DNA of 5,254 nt from an uncultured Bacilli bacterium (lineage in GTDB: Bacteria; Bacillota_I; Bacilli_A; RF39; UBA660), in NCBI GenBank assembly GCA_947631135.1, contig CANRKE010000076.1, positions 1-5,254 on the forward strand. The letters run 5' to 3'. Below are positions 1 through 4,749 of the stretch, piece after piece. Position 1 is the first letter of the stretch. Every line of letters begins with the position of its first letter. Position numbers and translations under genes: made by a program. Under the pieces are notes generated by a model. It worked only from the letters and a program-made list of their open reading frames with translations, did not search any database and was not told where the DNA came from.

Positions 1-35
1 CCACCAGGTTATGCACTTATAAGTGCATATGGTGG
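1..35. repeat. Interrupted inverted repeat with a perfect 20-bp palindromic core
   Basis: Bases 10-29 form a perfect palindrome with half-site TATGCACTTA. It is flanked by CCACCA (1-6) and TGGTGG (30-35), leaving a 3-base bulge (7-9). It lies inside coding sequence, at the junction between the presumed collagen stalk and the globular head. It could fold as a hairpin in mRNA or extrude in DNA. It may extend past the left edge. Function unknown. Confidence 0.6.
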
Positions 36-450
36 AAAATATAATAATATTAGTAGAATGATTGATACTCCTAAAACAGGAACTTGGGTACAAGTACCAC
101 TCATAGAAAATATGTACAATATAAATATTATTGATTCTAAAGAAAATTCTATTACATTAGAACAAGATGGTGTTTATGAAATAAATTACTTTATTAATGT
201 AACTCCAAATAAAACAGTTACTTTAACAGTAATGATACGTGATAATACAGTAATGATGCCAGAAACAGTTTTAACTAAACAAGTTAGTGCAAATGAAAAT
301 GTTAGTCTTAATGGAAATACTATTGTTGAATTATCAGCAGGTCATACATTAGATATGCAACTATCTGTAACAGAAGATAATGTATCAATCAATTTTGGAC
401 CAGGAATCACAGCTTCTTTAAACGTAAAAAAATTAGATGAAGCAGAATAA
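1..450 (+). CDS. BclA-like C-terminal head domain of a probable collagen-like surface/fibre protein (5' truncated)
   Basis: The frame is open from base 1 to a TAA at 448-450 (149 codons), so the ATG at 58 is internal and the true start lies outside the window. The visible part starts PPGYALISAYGG and continues as an alternating beta-strand domain with a late LSAGHTLDMQLSV segment and a closing ASLNVKKL strand. This is the layout of the trimeric C-terminal head of BclA and related collagen-like proteins of Firmicutes and their phages. The leading Pro-Pro-Gly would suit the end of a Gly-X-Y collagen stalk, but no stalk is in view. From the family I infer an exposed trimeric fibre tip, on a spore or cell surface or on a phage tail; the sequence does not decide which. 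It converges on the holin gene across a shared terminator. The BclA-like assignment is from memory of the fold pattern, without a search. Confidence 0.68.
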   Translation, partial: PPGYALISAYGGKYNNISRMIDTPKTGTWVQVPLIENMYNINIIDSKENSITLEQDGVYEINYFINVTPNKTVTLTVMIRDNTVMMPETVLTKQVSANENVSLNGNTIVELSAGHTLDMQLSVTEDNVSINFGPGITASLNVKKLDEAE

Positions 451-463
451 ACATTTATAAATA

Positions 464-508
464 AAAATTAGTAACTATACTCTTTAAATAACTATAGTTA
501 CTAATTTT
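464..508. terminator. Bidirectional Rho-independent terminator
   Basis: A perfect 16-bp stem (464-479 with 493-508) encloses a 13-base loop. On the plus strand the 3' arm ends in TTTT followed by CTTAATTTT. On the minus strand it ends in TTTT followed by TATTTAT. It lies between two converging genes, 13 bases after the stop of the fibre protein and 1 base past the holin stop codon, so it can end transcription from both sides. Confidence 0.88.
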
Positions 509-509
509 C

Positions 510-776
510 TTAATTTTCACTGTTATCATTATTTTTTAATAACTTTATTAAGCTAGAAGTACCACCAGCACCCATTGTTGCCATAAAACATAGAATAAGA
601 GAATTCAGAAAATTTGGTTCTAATTTTGTAAAATAACAAATAAAAGAACTAATTAAAGCAATAATAACATTTTGAATTGGAATATATTTATTAGGAATTC
701 TATCCCACTTAATTTTGGTAAATGCACCTAAAATATATGTTATTAAAGCAACAACGATAATATATGTTATCTGCAC
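510..776 (-). CDS. Phage holin, Hol44-like (holin superfamily V type)
   Basis: An 88-residue membrane protein with hydrophobic segments at about residues 3-20, 33-50 and 57-78, a short basic loop KIKWDRIPNKYIP between the first two, and a polar tail NNDNSEN. The 'IPNKYIP' hinge followed by a hydrophobic stretch and a Gly-rich last segment (MGAGGTSSLIKLL) is the pattern I associate with the Phage_holin_5_2/Hol44 family. Holins of this kind permeabilise the inner membrane and let the endolysin reach peptidoglycan. The start is GTG at 774-776, directly abutting the TAA of the upstream membrane gene (777-779), with an SD inside that gene's last codons, so translation is probably coupled. The partner endolysin is likely the amidase at 2531-3460, which is unusually not adjacent. 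Family assignment is by recall and pattern. Confidence 0.75.
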   Translation of the reverse strand: MQITYIIVVALITYILGAFTKIKWDRIPNKYIPIQNVIIALISSFICYFTKLEPNFLNSLILCFMATMGAGGTSSLIKLLKNNDNSEN

Positions 777-1133
777 TTATATTTTTCCCTCCTTAATTAA
801 TTTTTCCCATCTATCATGAACATACGAATTACCACCAAGAGTTGTATATCTATCAAATAGTTCATATGCATTCTGCTTTTGTATTTGTGTTTTATGATTA
901 CCCTGTTCAATATCATTTATAAAATTAACTAAAATCATTTTTATTAATTGTAATTCTATATTATTACGTCCAGTAGTTGATACTTCTTCTAAATGATCAA
1001 TTTTTTCATTAATAGGACTTAACACTTTTGAAATAAATTTCTTTGAAAAAGCTATTATACTAGCAATTGCCCCTATAATAACACTAAATAAAGTTATTAT
1101 ACCAGCTATTTGTCCTAAGGATAAACTTTCCAT
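777..1133 (-). CDS. Small phage lysis-cassette membrane protein (XhlA-like in role)
   Basis: 118 residues with one N-terminal hydrophobic segment at about residues 8-29 (IAGIITLFSVIIGAIASIIA), followed by KK and a soluble, helix-prone region. The C-terminal part holds a Tyr/Gly motif, YELFDRYTTLGGNSYVHDRWEKL (Y90, Y96, G100, G101, N102, Y104, H106). I recognise the 'LGGNSYVHD' block from small proteins beside holins in Firmicutes phages and PBSX-like elements. It probably assists or regulates the holin, but no biochemical role is established from sequence. The ATG at 1131-1133 has an AAGGA site at 1140-1144, 6 bases upstream. Its TAA touches the holin start, forming a two-gene operon. The hydrophobic segment is N-terminal, whereas in PBSX XhlA it is C-terminal as I recall, so the name XhlA is avoided. 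Confidence 0.65.
   Translation of the reverse strand: MESLSLGQIAGIITLFSVIIGAIASIIAFSKKFISKVLSPINEKIDHLEEVSTTGRNNIELQLIKMILVNFINDIEQGNHKTQIQKQNAYELFDRYTTLGGNSYVHDRWEKLIKEGKI
787..792 (-). promoter_or_regulatory. Shine-Dalgarno of the holin, inside the upstream gene
   Basis: The minus strand reads GGAGGG, 10 bases before the GTG at 776. It is embedded in the codons for the C-terminal Glu-Gly-Lys of the preceding protein. It justifies the GTG start and implies translational coupling of the two lysis genes. Confidence 0.8.
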
Positions 1134-1186
1134 TTATTTTCCTTCTTTCCCCTTATCTACTTTAATTTATGAATTAAATAAATATT

Positions 1187-1215
1187 TATATATAACATTT
1201 GTATCAATATGACAA
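1187..1215 (-). promoter_or_regulatory. Candidate sigma-A promoter for the lysis-accessory/holin operon
   Basis: On the minus strand TTGTCA (1210-1215) is followed after 17 bases by TATATA (1187-1192). It lies just past the terminator of the upstream nuclease-like gene and about 54 bases before the ATG of the operon. The -10 region is a run of TA repeats, so its exact register is uncertain; a TG-preceded TATATA two bases away is an alternative. Confidence 0.45.
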
Positions 1216-1218
1216 TAT

Positions 1219-1247
1219 AAAAAAGTAATACTATTAAAATATTACTT
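1219..1247 (-). terminator. Weak Rho-independent terminator after the nuclease-like gene
   Basis: An 8-bp stem (1223-1230 with 1240-1247) has a 9-base loop and is followed on the minus strand by TTTTATATTG. The stem overlaps the stop codon at 1242-1244. It is short and AT-rich, so probably leaky. Confidence 0.55.
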
Positions 1248-1940
1248 ACATTCAACTATATAATACTTACATCTTCTATATTTATATCTTTCATTTTCTG
1301 AATTATTAAAAATATTGCAATCCTTCCATTCAATCTTATATTTATTATTTCCTAAATTAATTATATATTTATTATTGCCAGTAGGCTTCTCAATAATACC
1401 AGTAATTTCTTCAGTATTACCTCTAAAATATTTATATATATCAATACCAACATCACTAATTTGATTACCACTATAAAATGGTCTACCTCTTCCCATACTC
1501 CATACCAATGTTAAACAATAAGTTCTATCAAACTTTTTCTGATCCACTAACTCTTGCATAAATCTAATATCTTTAATGAAACTAAACATTTGTTCAGGAT
1601 ATTGTCTATTTAATGGAAATTTTAATTCAATTGCAAATCTTTTTGTATTATCTTTTTTATATATACAGATATCAATTTCTTTCTTTAAATGTTCATTATA
1701 TAAAGAATAAGGATTATATAAAACTTTAAAATGCTTTTTTGCATTTCTTTCAAATTCAATTTTATAATCTAAATAATCCTCACAATTTTCTTTAAATGTA
1801 ATTCTAAAATAAAAACCAAGTTCATGTTGAAAACTAAATTCATTATATATTTCATATTCATTATCACATAAATATTTAAAAAATCCCTTTATTAATTTAT
1901 TAAAATTTTCTTTTTTATTAAAATATTCTTCTACCTTCAT
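1242..1940 (-). CDS. PD-(D/E)XK nuclease-like protein of unknown function
   Basis: 232 residues from ATG 1938-1940. The core motif is K87-E88-I89-D90-I91, followed 14 residues later by A103-I104-E105-L106-K107-F108. That D...ExK pattern is the metal-binding signature of PD-(D/E)XK nucleases (restriction endonuclease-like fold). E40 in FQHELG, on an N-terminal helix, could be the additional acidic residue. Right after it comes a conserved-looking block, NRQYPEQMFSFIKDIRFMQEL (111-131), which I recall from uncharacterised bacterial and phage proteins. The C-terminal half (YFRGN..IIEKPTG..KYIIN...KYKIEWK) is beta-rich. No helicase, methylase or DNA-binding partner is adjacent. It has its own strong promoter and a weak terminator, and is divergent from a two-TM protein. 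The upstream GTG at 1950-1952 lies inside the SD and is rejected as start. Possible roles are nucleic-acid cleavage in defence, or a phage moron; a degenerate, non-catalytic fold is also possible. Confidence 0.68.
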   Translation of the reverse strand: MKVEEYFNKKENFNKLIKGFFKYLCDNEYEIYNEFSFQHELGFYFRITFKENCEDYLDYKIEFERNAKKHFKVLYNPYSLYNEHLKKEIDICIYKKDNTKRFAIELKFPLNRQYPEQMFSFIKDIRFMQELVDQKKFDRTYCLTLVWSMGRGRPFYSGNQISDVGIDIYKYFRGNTEEITGIIEKPTGNNKYIINLGNNKYKIEWKDCNIFNNSENERYKYRRCKYYIVECK

Positions 1941-1947
1941 ATAATAT

Positions 1948-1954
1948 ATCACCT
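1948..1954 (-). promoter_or_regulatory. Shine-Dalgarno that fixes the nuclease-like start at 1940
   Basis: The minus strand reads AGGTGAT, complementary to the 16S rRNA 3' end, 7 bases before the ATG at 1940. The alternative GTG start at 1952 is part of this site and would lack a ribosome-binding site of its own. Confidence 0.8.
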
Positions 1955-1961
1955 ACTAAGA

Positions 1962-1990
1962 ATTATAATATATAAATATTATTCGGTCAA
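1962..1990 (-). promoter_or_regulatory. Strong sigma-A promoter of the nuclease-like gene
   Basis: TTGACC (1985-1990) and a perfect TATAAT (1962-1967) are separated by exactly 17 bases on the minus strand. The start of transcription would fall near 1955, immediately before the SD at 1948-1954, so the leader is about 15 bases long. Confidence 0.8.
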
Positions 1991-2032
1991 TCAAGAAAAT
2001 ACATAAAAACAATTACAAAAATATTAAAAACA

Positions 2033-2041
2033 TGATATATT
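2033..2041 (+). promoter_or_regulatory. Candidate extended -10 promoter of the two-TM protein
   Basis: TGA-TATATT (TG at 2033-2034, hexamer 2036-2041) makes an extended -10. A poor -35, TTACAA (2013-2018), lies 17 bases upstream. Predicted initiation near 2048 is just before the SD. The hexamer is part of a 12-bp AT-only palindrome (2036-2047). Confidence 0.45.
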
Positions 2042-2049
2042 AATATAAT

Positions 2050-2059
2050 GGAGATGATT
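2050..2059 (+). promoter_or_regulatory. Shine-Dalgarno that points to a TTG start at 2063
   Basis: GGAGATGATT matches the extended anti-SD complement at GGAG and TGAT, with GGAG 9 bases before TTG 2063-2065. The in-frame ATGs at 2048 and 2054 overlap this site and have no SD upstream of their own. Confidence 0.65.
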
Positions 2060-2062
2060 AAT

Positions 2063-2524
2063 TTGGAAAATATAATAGAAGTAGATATTGTTAGTACAGA
2101 ATTTTTATATGAAAAATATAATAATAAATTAATATCAAAAGAATTATTAGATTATATTATTAATAATTATAACTATAATAAAAAAGATAATATAAAAATA
2201 GTTATCAACAATAAAACAGGAGAAAAAAATATAATACCACTAATTAAAAATTCTATAAAAAATGAATACTATTCAAAAATAAAAGATCATAAAAATAATA
2301 ATATGATACAATTCATATATTTTATTATAGGAACAATATTTTTAATAGGTTCAATATTAATTGGAAAAAGTGCGATAATCAACGAATTATTACTTATTGG
2401 TGGATGGGTATTAATTTGGGAAAGTATTGAAATAGAAATGTTTGCAGATTATGATAACAGAATAAAAAGAAAAAAATTAAAAAAATTATTAAATTGTGAA
2501 ATCATAGAAAAAAAGGTACAATAA
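2063..2524 (+). CDS. Two-TM membrane protein, unknown function
   Basis: 153 residues from TTG 2063. Residues 1-80 are soluble, charged and Asn/Lys-rich (MENIIEVDIVSTEFLYEKYN...). Two hydrophobic segments follow, at about 81-101 (MIQFIYFIIGTIFLIGSILIG) and 104-120 (AIINELLLIGGWVLIWE), joined by a short turn. Next comes an acidic patch (ESIEIEMFADYDNR) and then a basic tail (RIKRKKLKKLL). I recall related proteins with a 'LLIGGWVLIWE..EIE.F.D...R..R' ending in clostridial genomes, none with a function I can name. The basic tail after TM2 suggests both termini lie in the cytoplasm. Composition is extreme: bases 2101-2160 hold only 4 G/C. It is divergent from the nuclease-like gene (122 bases between starts) and tail-to-tail with the endolysin (6 bases). 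A role with the nuclease-like protein, in defence or exclusion, is inference only. Confidence 0.72.
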   Translation: MENIIEVDIVSTEFLYEKYNNKLISKELLDYIINNYNYNKKDNIKIVINNKTGEKNIIPLIKNSIKNEYYSKIKDHKNNNMIQFIYFIIGTIFLIGSILIGKSAIINELLLIGGWVLIWESIEIEMFADYDNRIKRKKLKKLLNCEIIEKKVQ

Positions 2525-2532
2525 ATACCTTT
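2508..2532 (-). terminator. Terminator of the endolysin gene, inside the 3' end of the convergent gene
   Basis: A 7-bp stem (AAAGGTA 2512-2518 with TACCTTT 2526-2532) has a 7-base loop. On the minus strand it is followed by a T run formed by complement of A 2508-2514, which overlaps the stem's last bases. It spans the TAA of the plus-strand gene and the end of the endolysin, so both converging genes share it. It is weaker on the plus strand. Confidence 0.6.
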
Positions 2533-3460
2533 AATTAAATAATTTAAATGCAGTAGATGGTCCTAATATACCGTCTACATTTAATTTATTTGAACTTTGA
2601 AATGATTTTACAGCAGACAACATACCAGATCCAAAACTTCCATCAAAACCATTTGGGTCATAATTCTTTTTATATAGAAAAGCTTGAGAAATTCTTGTTA
2701 TATTACCTTTAGTACCAATTTTAAGATTTAAAAAAGCTTTTTTTGATGCATTTCCAAATATACCATCTATATTTAATTTTGACTTATATTGTTTATTCAT
2801 TTCAGATTGTAGTGCCATAATCAAATGTTTTTTTGTATCATTTCCAAATTTATTATCCTCATCAATTCTACCTAAATTAGATGCATAATTTGTATTATAC
2901 CAAACTTGTATATTTTTAAATATATCATTATTATCTAATCTACTATCTTCTACTGTATTATTTGTAGAATTATTTAATTTGGATTTAATCTTATTTAGAA
3001 ATCTATCCCATCCTAATTCTAAAGTTCTATGTGGACAATTTTTTTTCATATAATCTTGGTGTTTTGTTACTTTATCAATACCCCAATTATATCTTTTTAA
3101 GATATCTACTATTAAATCAACTGCATTATCTTCTGCTTTTAAAAATCTATCTCCACCTGATTTAGAGTAACATATTTCAATTGCAATACCTTCCCTATTA
3201 CCTTTTCCATTAGCACCATCACCTGCATGCCAACCTATTCTATTTTCAGGTAAACCTTGTACTATTTCTTTATCATCAACTGCATAATGGTAACTAACTT
3301 GTGCACCATTACTTTTATCTCTCAACATATATTTTATTTCACTATCTGCAGATGCATCATTAGCTGTATTATGTACTACAATTCTTGTTGGCTTCATTGT
3401 ATATGGACTTTTCCAACTATACAATGATTCTGGTAATAAATTTTTTCTTATATTTACCAT
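2531..3460 (-). CDS. Endolysin: N-acetylmuramoyl-L-alanine amidase (Amidase_2) with C-terminal peptidoglycan-binding repeats
   Basis: 309 residues from ATG 3458-3460. It cleaves the bond between N-acetylmuramic acid and L-alanine of the stem peptide. Residues about 18-155 are the zinc amidase domain: H30 in VVHNTAN, E95 in GIAIEICYS, H134 in TKHQD and C142 in KKNCPHR fit the PlyL/T7-lysozyme zinc ligands and catalytic Glu, with K140 near the active site. A Ser/Asn-rich linker (about 160-178) leads to a C-terminal region (about 180-309). This has PG_binding_1-like repeats with the motif 'LNIDGIFGNASKKAF' (229-243), a variant 'GFDGSFGSGMLSAVKSFQ' (271-288) and 'LNVDGILGPSTAFKL' (293-307). There is no signal peptide, so release needs a holin, as in phage lysis. 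The gene is alone between terminators, separated from the rpsR operon and from the holin. The TTG at 3476-3478 is rejected because the SD lies downstream of it. No clear promoter was found in 3479-3600. Confidence 0.9.
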   Translation of the reverse strand: MVNIRKNLLPESLYSWKSPYTMKPTRIVVHNTANDASADSEIKYMLRDKSNGAQVSYHYAVDDKEIVQGLPENRIGWHAGDGANGKGNREGIAIEICYSKSGGDRFLKAEDNAVDLIVDILKRYNWGIDKVTKHQDYMKKNCPHRTLELGWDRFLNKIKSKLNNSTNNTVEDSRLDNNDIFKNIQVWYNTNYASNLGRIDEDNKFGNDTKKHLIMALQSEMNKQYKSKLNIDGIFGNASKKAFLNLKIGTKGNITRISQAFLYKKNYDPNGFDGSFGSGMLSAVKSFQSSNKLNVDGILGPSTAFKLFN

Positions 3461-3463
3461 GTA

Positions 3464-3473
3464 ATCACCTCTT
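3464..3473 (-). promoter_or_regulatory. Shine-Dalgarno fixing the endolysin start at 3460
   Basis: The minus strand reads AAGAGGTGAT. GAGG (3468-3471) lies 7 bases before the ATG at 3460. The upstream in-frame TTG (3476-3478) precedes this site and would add six residues encoded by the SD itself. Confidence 0.82.
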
Positions 3474-3600
3474 TTCAATATATAATATGAACATATTAAA
3501 AAGCAGATAATTTCTTTAGCACAATTTATTAACTCAATATTGTAAACTTACTTTAATTATATTTTATGTACAACTTACACACTTTTTTTAATTTAGAACA

Positions 3601-3629
3601 AAAAAATACAAACAATATAAATGTTTGTA
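3601..3629 (-). terminator. Rho-independent terminator of the rpsF-ssb-rpsR operon
   Basis: An 8-bp stem (TACAAACA 3607-3614 with TGTTTGTA 3622-3629) has a 7-base loop and is followed on the minus strand by six T (3601-3606) and GTTCT. It lies 17 bases past the rpsR stop codon and marks the boundary between the core operon and the phage-like region. Confidence 0.85.
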
Positions 3630-3646
3630 CTATATAAATATTTTTT

Positions 3647-3865
3647 TTATTTATTTACATATGGTATTAACCCAATAAATCTTGCCCTTTGAATTTCTTT
3701 TCTTATAACTCTTTGATGTTCTAAACAAGTACCTGTCATTCTTCTTGGTAATATTCTACCTGTTTCACCAATATATTTTTTAATTATATCAGATTTATAA
3801 TCTACTGGTTTATTCATACAAAGTGCACATACTTTTCTTCTTTTTCTATTATGTATTTCTGCCAC
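3647..3865 (-). CDS. rpsR: 30S ribosomal protein S18 (zinc-binding form)
   Basis: 72 residues, normal for the family. It binds the central platform of the 30S subunit as a dimer with S6. The family core is clear: DYKSDIIKKYIGETGRILPRRMTGTC (22-47), then HQR..RKEIQRARFIGLIPYV near the end. C13-x2-C16 and C47-x2-H50 together form a plausible zinc site, the 'C+' type of S18; many bacterial S18 proteins have lost these residues. Translation starts at GTG 3863-3865, with a strong AAGGAGGG at 3872-3879, 6 bases upstream. It is the last gene of the operon, 18 bases after ssb, and is followed by a terminator. Confidence 0.97.
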   Translation of the reverse strand: MAEIHNRKRRKVCALCMNKPVDYKSDIIKKYIGETGRILPRRMTGTCLEHQRVIRKEIQRARFIGLIPYVNK

Positions 3866-3883
3866 TTTTATCCCTCCTTTTTA

Positions 3884-4372
3884 CTAGAATGGTAAATCAT
3901 CATCGTTTATTTCTACACTGCTATCAAAATTTGCAAATGGATCTTCAGCTTCAATATCCGTTGTCATAGGTTGTTCTTCTGTTGGTTCTGGTGGAATATC
4001 ATTAGGATTAAAATTATCCATAGCATCTCCACTACCTACTCTATTTTGTGATTGTGAACGAGATTCTAGGAATTGTACGTTATCAGCAACTACTTCTGTA
4101 ACATATACTCTTTTTCCATCAGCTCCTTCATAATTTCTAGTTTGTATTCTTCCTTCGATAGCAACTAAACTACCTTTACCAATATATTTTTTTACATTTT
4201 CAGCTTGTTTTCTCCATACAATAACATTTATAAAATCTGCTTCTCTTTCACCATTTTGATTAGTGAAATTTCTATTTACTGCAACAGTAAAGTTAGCAAC
4301 TGGAATGTTACTTGATGGATATCTTAAATCTGGATCTCTTGTTAATCTACCTATTAATACAACTTTATTCAT
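3884..4372 (-). CDS. ssb: Single-stranded DNA-binding protein SSB
   Basis: 162 residues. The OB-fold domain covers about 1-105: MNKVVLIGRLTRDPDLRY at the start, then VANFTVAVNR, DFINVIVWRKQAENV with W53, KGSLVAIEGRIQTRNYE, and YVTEVVADNVQFLE. A Gln/Asn/Pro/acid-rich disordered linker (about 106-156) leads to the acidic tip DDDLPF (157-162), which recruits replication and repair proteins. It forms tetramers on single-stranded DNA during replication, recombination and repair. The ATG at 4370-4372 has GAGGT at 4379-4383, 6 bases upstream. The stop codon is TAG. Its place between rpsF and rpsR is the usual arrangement in Firmicutes. The context shows this is the housekeeping copy, not a phage copy. 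Confidence 0.98.
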   Translation of the reverse strand: MNKVVLIGRLTRDPDLRYPSSNIPVANFTVAVNRNFTNQNGEREADFINVIVWRKQAENVKKYIGKGSLVAIEGRIQTRNYEGADGKRVYVTEVVADNVQFLESRSQSQNRVGSGDAMDNFNPNDIPPEPTEEQPMTTDIEAEDPFANFDSSVEINDDDLPF

Positions 4373-4392
4373 GTTAATACCTCTTCCTTATA

Positions 4393-4683
4393 CTATTTAT
4401 CTAAGTTAATAATTAAATGACGAACTACATCTTCACTAATAAGTGCTAATCTATCAAATTCTTTGATAGCCTTATCGTCTTTTGCTTCAAGATTAATTAA
4501 GAAATAGAACCCACTCTTAAATTTTTTAATTTCATAAGCAAATTGTTTTTGTCCTAAAGCTTCATTTTTAGTTATATTCGCACCCATATCTGTAAGTACC
4601 TTAACAAAGCTTTCATGAACTTCTTTAACTTTAGCTTCTTCTAAAGTAGGTTTAATAATATACATTATTTCATATCTTGTCAT
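4393..4683 (-). CDS. rpsF: 30S ribosomal protein S6
   Basis: 96 residues, the usual length. Family hallmarks are the opening RYEIMYIIKPTLEE, the strand GQKQFAYEIKKFKSGFYFLINLEA (44-67), and the C-terminal EFDRLALISEDVVRHLIINL. It partners S18 on the 30S platform. The ATG at 4681-4683 has a strong AGGGAGGTG site (4689-4697), with GGAGG 7 bases upstream. It is first in the operon, 20 bases before ssb. The stop codon is TAG. Control by the S6:S18 complex through the leader is possible (see the leader entry). Confidence 0.98.
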   Translation of the reverse strand: MTRYEIMYIIKPTLEEAKVKEVHESFVKVLTDMGANITKNEALGQKQFAYEIKKFKSGFYFLINLEAKDDKAIKEFDRLALISEDVVRHLIINLDK

Positions 4684-4699
4684 ATAGACACCTCCCTTT

Positions 4700-4742
4700 G
4701 GTCATTCGGCTTAATAAATAAGCAAGGAGTAAAAACTTACTC
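4700..4742 (-). promoter_or_regulatory. Structured rpsF leader, possible S6:S18 autoregulatory RNA
   Basis: The transcript would begin with a 6-bp hairpin (GAGTAA/TTACTC, 4727-4732 with 4737-4742, 4-base loop). A 5-bp hairpin follows (4709-4713 with 4719-4723, 5-base loop). On the 3' side of this second hairpin the RNA carries CCG (complement of 4707-4709) and then AAUGACC, before the SD. A CCG on the 3' side of a bulged stem in rpsF leaders is the published hallmark of the S6:S18 binding motif. Here the lower stem is not obvious, so the call is tentative. Confidence 0.42.
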
Positions 4743-4749
4743 GACTATT

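Noticed and set aside
58..60. ATG as the start of a 130-residue gene
   Set aside because: The frame is open to base 1, the residues before it continue the same domain, and there is no SD before 58.
1161..1178. TTTAATT/AATTAAA inverted repeat as an operator
   Set aside because: It is made only of A and T in a very AT-rich gap, so it is not distinguishable from chance.
1950..1952. GTG start for the nuclease-like gene
   Set aside because: It lies within the AGGTGAT ribosome-binding site and only about 3 bases from the predicted transcription start.
2044..2049. Perfect TATAAT as the promoter of the membrane protein
   Set aside because: Initiation would fall near 2056, after the SD, leaving the message without a ribosome-binding site.
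3556..3561. TATAAT on the minus strand as the endolysin promoter
   Set aside because: No acceptable -35 or extended -10 was found, and AT-rich DNA gives such hexamers by chance.
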